Positions 16,307-24,528 of a stretch of 64,000 nt of DNA are shown here, piece by piece (the stretch's first letter is position 1; every line of letters begins with the position of its first letter). The notes under the pieces are model-generated. The model was not told the DNA's origin. It was given only the letters and a program-made list of their open reading frames with translations, and ran no database searches. The translations under genes and the position numbers were made by a program. Location: positions 3,747,646-3,811,645 of the forward strand of contig NZ_JADDXT010000002.1 in NCBI RefSeq assembly GCF_015330165.1, written 5' to 3'. Origin of the DNA: Zobellia roscoffensis (GTDB taxonomy: Bacteria > Bacteroidota > Bacteroidia > Flavobacteriales > Flavobacteriaceae).

Positions 16307-19300
16307 TGCTATTCGACCAAGTCACAAAAGAACATATCCTCTTAGGCATCAAAGATTATCAAGTAAAGGGCTTACCAAATGGTTTTAGTTTTTCCTCTAC
16401 ATATGATATAGTATATGAAGGTAAAAGGTACCCTCCCAAAGCAATAATGGTTTATGCCAATTTTCATGCTGTAGGGAGAAAAATAGAACGTTATTTTAAG
16501 GGTGGTTTAAATACTGATTGCTTTAAAGCATTAGAGCGAAATGGCTTCGATGTTATTCTTAAAAATAAAGATATTGAAAGCATGACCGTAAAAAAGAAAT
16601 TTGCTAAGTGGTTGCTTGATAATGCCACGGTCAACTATCAACCATACTATGGCAAAACAATTGAATCTGTAACCGCAACATTAAATGAGATCAATGAATT
16701 TTTCGATAAAGATTTGTTCTCAGTTAACAAGAATAATTATAAGGAAATGATTTCTTATATAAAGTTTGAAAACAGTAAAAAAGAGCGAATAAAGAATAAG
16801 GTATTCTATGATTATGATAGAAAAAAAGGTAATGGAATACCTATTGCGATTCTAGGTGATAAAAACTATACTAAGTTTTTGAATGATTATTTTCGACAAA
16901 CTAATTACTGGCTCTTTCAAGGTAATCCAGCTATATATGATATAGCAGGTGCACTTAAAGAGGGCCATTTGCAAAGTTGGAAAGTTGCTACCCATAAAGA
17001 TAGGATAACGGTTGGTGATAAGGTGATTATATGGCAAACCGGAAGTCAATCAGGTTGTTATGCCTTGGCAGAAGTTACTTCAGAAGTCGGTTTTTTTCAA
17101 GAAGAATCAGAGGAGCTACAACATTATAAGAATTTGCAAAGCGTAGGCGAAGTCGAGCGGGTAAAGCTTAAAATTTTAAGAAGCTTTGCCGAAAAACCAA
17201 TTCTGTCATCTCAACTAAAAGGTTTGTCTGAATTTTCAAATTTTAAGGCAGGTAATCAAGGGACTAATTTTACAGCTACAAAAGAAGAATTCAATACAAT
17301 TTTTGCTATGGATAATAATCTTTATAAACTTAAAGAGCAATTTTTGAAAGAATGGCCCCTTGCAAGGTTGAGGAACATGTCTCTTGATGAGTATACCAAT
17401 TTAGATAAGGAAAGTTCATTTTGTTATTGGGTAGAGGCTAGAACAACAGACTTAGGCAGTATATGGGGAGGTTCAGCATATAAATTTGGTATATACAGAA
17501 GAAAGGATATAAGTTCTAAAGTTACTGATAGAAGCAGCAGAACTGATGGTGTTTATGCTTGGTATAGTAAATATGGGGAGACGAAAGAAGAGGTTTTTGG
17601 TTCAATAAAAAATATAATTTTAGAGATTGTAGAAGCTGTTGGTAGTAATGACCTAGTTGCAATTGACAAATTAGATTTAGGTTTTGCTTACAAATGGAAA
17701 ATCGCATTCTTGTACAGCAATTTTAATTCATTGAATATTTTTAAATTAGATGTTTTAAGAAAAATAGCGAACAATTTTAATATCCCATTTGACAGGAATA
17801 CAAGGCCATCTGAACTTCACAAACGAATATTAAAGCAGAAAAAAGATGAGCAGGATTATTTTGAATTTACTAAGAGAATTTGGAATGAAGCAACTGTAGA
17901 AATCGTAGGTGTCAAAGAACGTTTCACAGATTGGCTGAAGAGTACGGAAACGAGTAAAAAAAGTCAGTCATACATAAGGGCAATAGATATATTAAATGAA
18001 CTTTTGGACATTGACATTTATTCAATATCAAATATATCGGAGCTCACATCATTATATCAAGATTTAATTGACAATCAAAAAGATGTTAATGGTAAATATT
18101 ACTACGAACAGGCCCCGTCATATGGCACAAACACTTTTTATTCCGCTTCTATAAAAGCATTTATTAATTTTTTAAAGGAAGGGCAAGAATTAATCGTGAG
18201 TGGAAAAAAAGTAATTAGGAATCTAACGGAGCCCATAAATAAAATTTTTTATGGACCTCCTGGTACAGGAAAAACATATCAATTAAAGGAAACATTATTT
18301 GATAAATACACCATTCAAGAAACCTCTATTACGGTTGAGAAACACTTTGAGGATACTGTTGCAAATTTAACATGGTGGCAGGTTATAGCTTTGACTTTGT
18401 TAGAGATAGGAACAGCAAAAGTTAATGGCATTCTAGAGAATAGATGGGTGACTAAAAAAGCCGAACTATCAGAATCTAAAAATGTTAGGGCAACACTTTG
18501 GGGTACCCTACAAATGCATACGGTTTTGGAATCTGTAAACGTTGCATATACCCAAAGGCAAGTGCCCTATATCTTTGATAAAAATGATGATAAAACGTGG
18601 AGCTTGTTAGATGGGGAATTAAAAGAACAGGTTCCTGAATTATTTGATATTTTAGACTCAATCAATAATTTTAAAGCAAACCCAAATAAGGTAATAAAGA
18701 ATTATGAAGTTGTAACCTTTCACCAATCGTTTGCTTATGAGGATTTTGTTGAAGGCATAAAACCAATTATGCCAGAAGAGGTTAGTGAAAATAAAGAGTT
18801 GGGGTACACTGTTGAGAATGGAGTTTTTAAAAATTTATGTATAAAAGCTCAAAATGATTTAGAAAATAGATACGCAATTTTTATTGATGAGATAAATAGG
18901 GGTAATGTCTCAGCTATTTTTGGGGAGTTAATAACCCTAATAGAGATAGATAAGCGAAAAGGAGCATCAAATGAGTTAAGTATAAAACTACCGTATTCAA
19001 AAAAAGAGTTCAGTGTGCCTACGAATTTGGATATTTATGGAACCATGAATACAGCAGACCGTAGCGTTGAAGCATTGGACACTGCGCTTAGGCGTCGTTT
19101 TGTTTTTGAAGAAGTAATGCCTAATCCAGAAAGATTAAACCACATAGAGTATATGGGTTTTGACCTTAAAGAGGTATTGGAAATAATTAATCTAAGAATA
19201 GAAGCATTATTAGATAGAGACCATGCCGTAGGTCATTCTTATTTTATCAAACTAAAGAGCGGTGATACAGAAGGACTATTAAGTGTGTTTAAGAATAATA

Positions 19301-19518
19301 TTATACCGCTTCTTCAAGAATATTTTTATAATGATTACGAAAAAATAGCTCTAGTACTTGGTAGTGGGTTCGTAAAGGAAAAAGATATTATAAAAAACAT
19401 ATTCCCAAATTTTAAGAATATTGAAGAGCCTGAAAGCAATATTAGTTTTGAACTTATTAACCCAATAGAAGATATAGAAGCTGCGGTCAAATTATTATTG
19501 GGTGTGGCAGATGAATAA
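16306..19518 (+). CDS. mcrB: McrB-like GTPase with ScoMcrA-like head and EVE domain
   Basis: A 1070-residue multidomain restriction subunit. Residues 1-85 resemble the ScoMcrA N-terminal head domain (YPPKAIMVYA, FKGGL, ERNGFDV). A helical segment follows, then an EVE domain at about 198-335 (NYWLFQGNP, ITVGDKVIIWQTG), a PUA-like reader of modified bases. After a second helical stretch comes the AAA+ GTPase: Walker A YGPPGTGKT (about 649), Walker B FIDEINRG (about 858), and MNTADRS (about 913), the McrB guanine-recognition motif, with an Arg-rich ALRRRF sensor. McrB normally forms GTP-driven hexamers that activate McrC. This version probably detects a modified base through EVE. It overlaps mcrC by 8 bp. 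Confidence 0.88.
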   Translation: MLFDQVTKEHILLGIKDYQVKGLPNGFSFSSTYDIVYEGKRYPPKAIMVYANFHAVGRKIERYFKGGLNTDCFKALERNGFDVILKNKDIESMTVKKKFAKWLLDNATVNYQPYYGKTIESVTATLNEINEFFDKDLFSVNKNNYKEMISYIKFENSKKERIKNKVFYDYDRKKGNGIPIAILGDKNYTKFLNDYFRQTNYWLFQGNPAIYDIAGALKEGHLQSWKVATHKDRITVGDKVIIWQTGSQSGCYALAEVTSEVGFFQEESEELQHYKNLQSVGEVERVKLKILRSFAEKPILSSQLKGLSEFSNFKAGNQGTNFTATKEEFNTIFAMDNNLYKLKEQFLKEWPLARLRNMSLDEYTNLDKESSFCYWVEARTTDLGSIWGGSAYKFGIYRRKDISSKVTDRSSRTDGVYAWYSKYGETKEEVFGSIKNIILEIVEAVGSNDLVAIDKLDLGFAYKWKIAFLYSNFNSLNIFKLDVLRKIANNFNIPFDRNTRPSELHKRILKQKKDEQDYFEFTKRIWNEATVEIVGVKERFTDWLKSTETSKKSQSYIRAIDILNELLDIDIYSISNISELTSLYQDLIDNQKDVNGKYYYEQAPSYGTNTFYSASIKAFINFLKEGQELIVSGKKVIRNLTEPINKIFYGPPGTGKTYQLKETLFDKYTIQETSITVEKHFEDTVANLTWWQVIALTLLEIGTAKVNGILENRWVTKKAELSESKNVRATLWGTLQMHTVLESVNVAYTQRQVPYIFDKNDDKTWSLLDGELKEQVPELFDILDSINNFKANPNKVIKNYEVVTFHQSFAYEDFVEGIKPIMPEEVSENKELGYTVENGVFKNLCIKAQNDLENRYAIFIDEINRGNVSAIFGELITLIEIDKRKGASNELSIKLPYSKKEFSVPTNLDIYGTMNTADRSVEALDTALRRRFVFEEVMPNPERLNHIEYMGFDLKEVLEIINLRIEALLDRDHAVGHSYFIKLKSGDTEGLLSVFKNNIIPLLQEYFYNDYEKIALVLGSGFVKEKDIIKNIFPNFKNIEEPESNISFELINPIEDIEAAVKLLLGVADE

Positions 19519-20731
19519 GCGAAAAAACATACTTCAGGTTTTTGAGCATCATACATTACGCATTGGCCAAAGCTATGACAAAGTACGTTTTGAAGAAAAA
19601 CACTTTAATGCTTTGGCAAAGCTAAATCAGCTCCATAATGATAAATATTTTACGATTAGACATAAGAGCATCAAATTCTCCCAGTATGTAGGCGTTATTC
19701 AAATAGATGGTCTTACTATAGAGGTATTACCAAAGATAGATGGTGCGTCGTCTGCCGAATCTTTGTGGCGGCAAGTACTTATTCAAATGCTGAAGGCTAC
19801 CAAACGCTTAAAAGTGAACAAGGTTGGCAATGCCAACGTAAACAAGCAGCAAATACACCTGCTGGATATTTATTTTGAGTGGTTTTTAAGCGAGATTCAG
19901 TTGCTGGTGCATCAAGGTTTAATAAAACAATATGGAATCAGGACGGGTAATGTAAAGGCGCTAAAGGGAAAGCTAGAGTTTGCTGCTCATATTAACCAAA
20001 ATTTAATTCACAAGGAACGTTTCCATACCTCTCACCAGGTTTATAATCATGACCATCAAATTCATCAAATCTTAGCATTGGCTTTAGATATAATAAGTCA
20101 GTTTTCAACTGGGACGCATTTATATTCTAAGTGTAAACGGGTACAGGCCAACTTTCCTGATGTTTCTAAGGTTTCGGTTAACGAGAACACTTTTAAAAAA
20201 TTAAACATCAACAGAAAGGCGCAGCCGTACGAAACGGCTTTGGATATTGCTAGACTGATTATATTAAACTTTGCACCTAATATTTCAAGTGGTAAAGAGA
20301 AGATGCTTGCCCTTCTTTTTAATATGAATGATTTATGGGAAGAATATGTACTAGTAAAACTGAAAGCACTAGGAATGGAGGGTGTAGAGGTCAAAGGTCA
20401 AGAGTCAAAATCATTCTGGAACGGAATTAAAATAAGACCAGACATTGTGATTCGCACTTCTGATAAGACCTATGTAATAGACACCAAATGGAAGAATATA
20501 GGAAGTACAAAACCATCCACTCATGATTTGAGGCAAATGTATGTCTATAATAAATATTGGGATTCATTTAATGCGCTTCTACTATATCCGGCACTAAAAA
20601 CTGAAGAACCTGAATTTATTGTTTTTGAAGGAGATGAGAATCATCAATGTGCTATTGGAAGACTAAATATTCTTAAGGAAGGTAAGATAAATGACCAAAT
20701 AGGAGAGGAAATAATGAAATGGTTCTCTTAA
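19511..20731 (+). CDS. mcrC: McrC-like nuclease subunit
   Basis: A McrC protein, about 406 residues from the ATG at 19511. I prefer this start to the GTG at 19502 because it gives the same 8-bp overlap seen at two other junctions of the island. The N-terminal domain (GVIQIDGLTIEVLPKIDG) is the McrB-binding part. The C-terminal PD-(D/E)xK nuclease is visible as RPDIVIR followed by YVIDTKWK, where Asp and Asp-x-Lys are catalytic. McrC stimulates McrB GTP hydrolysis and cuts DNA between modified sites. It is the last gene of the defence island; non-coding DNA with the ATGGTNGT cluster follows. Confidence 0.92.
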   Translation: MNKRKNILQVFEHHTLRIGQSYDKVRFEEKHFNALAKLNQLHNDKYFTIRHKSIKFSQYVGVIQIDGLTIEVLPKIDGASSAESLWRQVLIQMLKATKRLKVNKVGNANVNKQQIHLLDIYFEWFLSEIQLLVHQGLIKQYGIRTGNVKALKGKLEFAAHINQNLIHKERFHTSHQVYNHDHQIHQILALALDIISQFSTGTHLYSKCKRVQANFPDVSKVSVNENTFKKLNINRKAQPYETALDIARLIILNFAPNISSGKEKMLALLFNMNDLWEEYVLVKLKALGMEGVEVKGQESKSFWNGIKIRPDIVIRTSDKTYVIDTKWKNIGSTKPSTHDLRQMYVYNKYWDSFNALLLYPALKTEEPEFIVFEGDENHQCAIGRLNILKEGKINDQIGEEIMKWFS

Positions 20732-21173
20732 AATATTCTACTATATATTTTTCCTAGTTAAGTTAGGCGAATTACTCGTGGTGTGTCAATTTTGATTTTT
20801 CTAACAGTGGTAGCAACGCTAGTAATATGGTGTAAAATGGTTGTACTACGGTACAACCATGGCAGTGATACGGTAGAAATGTGTTACTGTTTAATTATCA
20901 ATAGTTTATGATTTGGGGATGGTATGGTTGTGATGTGGTTATTTATTGATATTATATGGTGGTACGCGGTTACTGCATGGTAGTGATGTTATAGGTACAT
21001 TGGGGAACAGGTTTTCAAAATTAGTATTTTCGTGTTTACAATTCGTGGGAAGCACTTTAGTTTCTTAAACCGTTTTGTTAATTCCGAACAATCTATACAC
21101 TGTACAATAAGTAAGTAAAGTATTACATTATCTTTACAAGATATCACATTGTAAAACTAAAAGTAATAGCCTT
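20732..21173. repeat. ATGGTNGT motif cluster B in a 442-bp gene-free stretch
   Basis: No gene is seen here. Between 20827 and 20984 there are five exact ATGGTNGT octamers: 20837-20844, 20853-20860 (reverse), 20924-20931, 20956-20963 and 20977-20984, plus ATGGTGT at 20827 and ATGGT at 20919. The stretch lies between mcrC and the secreted nuclease gene, the right edge of the defence island. The promoter of the nuclease gene should be in the last 150 bp; TATCTTTA near 21131 is a one-mismatch match to TAnnTTTG. Confidence 0.65.
20837..20860. repeat. perfect 10-bp inverted repeat built from two motif copies
   Basis: ATGGTTGTAC, a 4-nt loop TACG, and GTACAACCAT form a perfect palindrome. It has no following T-run, so it is not a normal terminator. 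It may be a protein or recombinase site, or a hairpin active as folded single strand. Confidence 0.75.
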
Positions 21174-22622
21174 ATGAAGTACTTTACCCCAAATTACCTT
21201 TCTCTTTTTGCTTTATTATCCTTTTTATTGATAGGATGTTCTACGGATGAATATTATACGGATAGCTCCGTATATGAGGAAATACCAATAGAGGAAACTC
21301 CTATAGAAGGAATTACAATGAACGGCGAACTAAATGTTCCCACCTATTATTATGACAATCAAGGGCCGCATAAGCACAAAGCATATAACCTTACGGCAAA
21401 AACCGTTGGCTTTACGGAAACCTTTGAATCTGGTGCAAAAGGAAGCTATGCTGCCGGAAGTGTAAGTTTATCTCCATCTGGAGATTGGTATTTGGAAGAT
21501 GCCCTATTGGGATCTTTGGCCAATGACAGAAAGTTTGGATCAAAGTCCGTTAGGATTAGGAATAACGGTAAGTTGACTATGAGCTTCAATATGGAAAACG
21601 GCGCCACTAGTGTTCTTGTACGTCATGCAGCATATGGAAGTAACGGAGCATCCAATTGGAGATTGGTAGCTTCTTACGATGATGGTGCTACTTGGTACTA
21701 TGTAGGAGATGTCATCACCACCAATTCAACCACATTAAATACGGTTACGTTTGAGGTTAACGATACCCAAAGCGTTCGCTATGGCATATTCAAGATTTCT
21801 GGAGGGTCTAACAGAATTAATATAGACAATATTGAAGTTGAAGTAAATACATCAGGAGGTGGCAACAATCCGTCTATGGATAGCAACCTCACTTTTGGCA
21901 ACCCTTCCGATGCAGCTTCTTCTATTGATAATTATTTCCTTTCTAAGCCTGATTTTAGCTTATCATATAACAACAGTAACGGAACGGCCAATTGGGTTAG
22001 CTGGCATTTAAGTACAGCATGGACAGGAACCACTTCTAGGTGCAACTGTTTTAAGTCGGATACAACATTGCCTGCCACCTTTTTTAGAGCTACTACCAGC
22101 GACTATACAAATTCTGGTTTTGACAGAGGGCATTTATGCCCTTCGGCAGACCGCAACGGTAGCGAAGACTCCAATGAAAACACCTATTATATGACAAATA
22201 TAGCACCACAGGCTCCAGATAATAATAGAAGGTCATGGGCCAATTTTGAAAGTTATTTACGGTCATTAACTTTAGATGGGAATGAAGTACATATTATAAC
22301 TGGAGTTTTTGGTACCGGAGGTACCGGTAGTAATGGATCGGCCAATACAATATCAAACGGAGAAATAAATGTACCGGACGCTTTTTGGAAAGTAGCATTG
22401 GTTTTACCTAATGGGACTAATGACATTCAACGCGTAACAACATCTACTAGAGTAATTGCGGTGCTTGTTCCCAATGATCAAAACATAGATACCGATTGGA
22501 CGCAATTTAAAACTACGGTTGATGCTATTGAAAATTTAACAGGGTATGATCTTTTAGAGAACATTCCGGATGCCATTGAGTCTACCTTAGAATCAACGAT
22601 AGATACCGAACCGTCTGTATAA
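21174..22622 (+). CDS. secreted DNA/RNA non-specific endonuclease lipoprotein
   Basis: A 482-residue lipoprotein (signal with lipobox LLIGC, then acidic STDEYY). Residues about 65-220 form a beta-sandwich-like region (FETFESGAKGSY, DNIEVEV). The C-terminal half is a NUC1/Serratia-type DNA/RNA non-specific endonuclease: FDRGHLCPSADR carries the catalytic DRGH His, and YYMTNIAPQ with the following NRRSWANFE supplies the metal-binding Asn region. The enzyme should act outside the cell or on its surface, cutting both DNA and RNA without sequence preference. It has its own intergenic regions, but it stands just ahead of a sigma/FecR/SusCD locus rich in phosphoesterases, suggesting a nutritional role. 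Confidence 0.9.
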   Translation: MKYFTPNYLSLFALLSFLLIGCSTDEYYTDSSVYEEIPIEETPIEGITMNGELNVPTYYYDNQGPHKHKAYNLTAKTVGFTETFESGAKGSYAAGSVSLSPSGDWYLEDALLGSLANDRKFGSKSVRIRNNGKLTMSFNMENGATSVLVRHAAYGSNGASNWRLVASYDDGATWYYVGDVITTNSTTLNTVTFEVNDTQSVRYGIFKISGGSNRINIDNIEVEVNTSGGGNNPSMDSNLTFGNPSDAASSIDNYFLSKPDFSLSYNNSNGTANWVSWHLSTAWTGTTSRCNCFKSDTTLPATFFRATTSDYTNSGFDRGHLCPSADRNGSEDSNENTYYMTNIAPQAPDNNRRSWANFESYLRSLTLDGNEVHIITGVFGTGGTGSNGSANTISNGEINVPDAFWKVALVLPNGTNDIQRVTTSTRVIAVLVPNDQNIDTDWTQFKTTVDAIENLTGYDLLENIPDAIESTLESTIDTEPSV

Positions 22623-22649
22623 GTAGGATTATTTTACTTTTTCCAGGTA

Positions 22650-22676
22650 GCCGGTACAGCTTACAGTTGTACCGGC
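22650..22676. repeat. 9-bp inverted repeat after the nuclease gene
   Basis: GCCGGTACA, a 9-nt loop, and TGTACCGGC pair perfectly 27 bp after the nuclease stop. There is no T-run behind it, so it is only a possible terminator or mRNA-stabilising hairpin. Confidence 0.55.
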
Positions 22677-22870
22677 ATACCATATGCTTAACGGTAATAT
22701 TGACGTGATTAAATCAGCAAACATTTAGTTTTTAGTAGGATGTTTCTCTAATTGTACATAGCTTAAATATACTTTTGTGAGGTATGGATTTATATTTTAC
22801 TATTAGTTAATCTATAGATAATATGCAGTTCTAAAAAACCAAATACTTTCGCCGTTTACATGTCTTTGGT

Positions 22871-23419
22871 TTGAGTATAATTAAAAAATTAGTTGTAGGA
22901 GATAAAGTTGCTTTTGAAAAATTCTATTTCGATACGCATTCCAAATTATATGCTTTTGCATTAAAGCGAACTAATAATAAAGCATTGTCCATTGAGATAG
23001 TCCAAGAAGCCTATATAACCCTATGGAGTAAAAAGCATACTATAGATCCATTTCGTGAAAAATTTGAGTCATATCTTTTCAGCTGTATACGCAATGCAAT
23101 TATTCAGGAGTACAAACGTAAATTAAGAGAACAGGAAGCGGCAATCCACTTTAGTGAGGCCAGGCTCGCAAATGAAGCCCCTGAAATACAGGATAAATTT
23201 AGCTCAAGAACATTAATTACACTACTGGAAAGTCTACCCTATAGACAAAAAGAAGTAATTGATTTAGTAAAATTACAGGGGTATTCATATAGGCAGGCAG
23301 CAACTATTTTAGGAATATCGGAACGTACGGTGGAGACGCACCTGAGAAGCGCTATTAAAAATTTACGGAGCAAATCTGACCATCTGGCTTTATATGTGTT
23401 TTTATTTACGTTAGCTTAA
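22871..23419 (+). CDS. ECF RNA polymerase sigma factor
   Basis: A 182-residue ECF sigma. Region 2 is at about 15-60 (FDTHSKLYAFALKR, VQEAYITLW). Region 4 is at about 118-165 (LPYRQKEVIDLVKLQGYSYRQAATILGISERTVETHL). The start appears to be TTG at 22871, because the nearby ATG at 22860 is in another frame and stops at once. It is followed by fecR and susC in the standard order, so it should drive its own susCD operon when the receptor signals through FecR. The C-terminal end (LALYVFLFTLA) is hydrophobic, as in several Bacteroidota ECF sigmas. Confidence 0.92.
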   Translation: MSIIKKLVVGDKVAFEKFYFDTHSKLYAFALKRTNNKALSIEIVQEAYITLWSKKHTIDPFREKFESYLFSCIRNAIIQEYKRKLREQEAAIHFSEARLANEAPEIQDKFSSRTLITLLESLPYRQKEVIDLVKLQGYSYRQAATILGISERTVETHLRSAIKNLRSKSDHLALYVFLFTLA

Positions 23420-23491
23420 ACTTTTTGTAACATTTGAAACTACGGGATATAGTGCTTTTTTGACTCATTCAAATATGAAAGTCAAAAAAGC

Positions 23492-24451
23492 ATGAAAAAT
23501 AGATTTACTTATCTCATAAAAAAATTTGAACAAGAAGAATGCACTCCTTCCGAAACAAAGGAACTTAGAAAATACTTTGACTCGGAAGAAAGCTTAAAAT
23601 CATATTTGGATAATGAATTTAAGAATTTTTCATCATCAAATATAGAGGGGAAAGTATCTCATGAGATCTGGAGTGGAATCCATGATAAAATAGATACAAC
23701 CAAAACTATAACTAAATCTTTTTACAATTGGAAATATACTGCTGCAGTTGCAGCAATGTTACTACTATGCTTTGGGCTCTACTTTAATTATAACCGTACA
23801 ACTACCGAAAGTCTAACGATTAGTAATAATACTGATGTAGTTAAACTTATAACTCTGCCGGACAAATCAACGGTTAGGCTTCAATCAAAATCTAAAATTC
23901 AGTTCCAAAAAAAATTTGATGACCACAGTAGACATATAACTTTAACCGGTCAGGCATATTTTGATGTAGAGAGAGATACTCTCAGGCCATTCTCTATAAC
24001 TACAGGGAAGGTCGTAACACAAGTCTTGGGAACTTCCTTTAATATAAAGTATTCAGATTCAACTGTTACCGTAGCCGTTTCAACTGGTTTGGTAAAAGTC
24101 AGTTCAGATACTCAATCCGTAAACCTCAGACCAAATCAAATGGTTAGCTATAGTATGCTTTCAGATACTTCTATTGAGAAAAAGGATACAAAAACATCAC
24201 TTCATCTTTTATGGATGCAAGATCAAATATTCTTTGATTCTATAAGTATGGAAGATTTAGGAATAGTGTTAGAATCTATTTACGGACAACGCGTGGTCTA
24301 TGTAGATGCATACGCAAAGGAGTCAAAGATTTATTCACTTTACATTGAAAAAAATGAGGCCTTATCAAACATTTTAGAAAGATTGAATTTTATAAATGAA
24401 GTTAAACTAATACCAAAAAACAATGTGATAGAAGTTTCAATAAAAAAATAA
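23492..24451 (+). CDS. FecR-type anti-sigma factor
   Basis: A 319-residue inner-membrane anti-sigma. The cytoplasmic N-terminus (about 1-80) binds the sigma, a single membrane segment lies at about 84-104 (YTAAVAAMLLLCFGLYFNY), and the periplasmic FecR domain follows with LPDKSTVRLQSKS, GQAYFDVERD and VLGTSFNIKY. The C-terminal DUF4974-like part ends in NNVIEVSIKK. It should receive the signal from the N-terminal STN domain of the SusC encoded 77 bp downstream. The gap behind it contains a minus-strand terminator. Confidence 0.93.
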   Translation: MKNRFTYLIKKFEQEECTPSETKELRKYFDSEESLKSYLDNEFKNFSSSNIEGKVSHEIWSGIHDKIDTTKTITKSFYNWKYTAAVAAMLLLCFGLYFNYNRTTTESLTISNNTDVVKLITLPDKSTVRLQSKSKIQFQKKFDDHSRHITLTGQAYFDVERDTLRPFSITTGKVVTQVLGTSFNIKYSDSTVTVAVSTGLVKVSSDTQSVNLRPNQMVSYSMLSDTSIEKKDTKTSLHLLWMQDQIFFDSISMEDLGIVLESIYGQRVVYVDAYAKESKIYSLYIEKNEALSNILERLNFINEVKLIPKNNVIEVSIKK

Positions 24452-24476
24452 AAAAAGGACCTGCTCCAACAGGCCC
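24451..24476 (-). terminator. minus-strand terminator in the fecR-susC gap (candidate antisense RNA end)
   Basis: On the minus strand the sequence reads GGGCCTG, a 6-nt loop, CAGGTCC, then TTTTTT. The one imperfect pair is G-U in the minus-strand RNA but A-C in the plus-strand RNA, and the T-run exists only on the minus side. No minus-strand gene lies nearby, so it would end an antisense RNA starting near the susC start codon. Confidence 0.55.
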
Positions 24477-24528
24477 TGACAATAGCAAGAATCAACATCT
24501 AATTATTAATTACTAAGCTAAAGTATTT

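Noticed and set aside
19502..20731. GTG start for McrC at 19502
   Set aside because: The ATG at 19511 adds no odd residues and gives the same 8-bp overlap as other junctions.
24451..24476. Plus-strand terminator or attenuator before susC
   Set aside because: The plus-strand RNA has an A-C mismatch and no U-run follows, so the hairpin fits the minus strand better.
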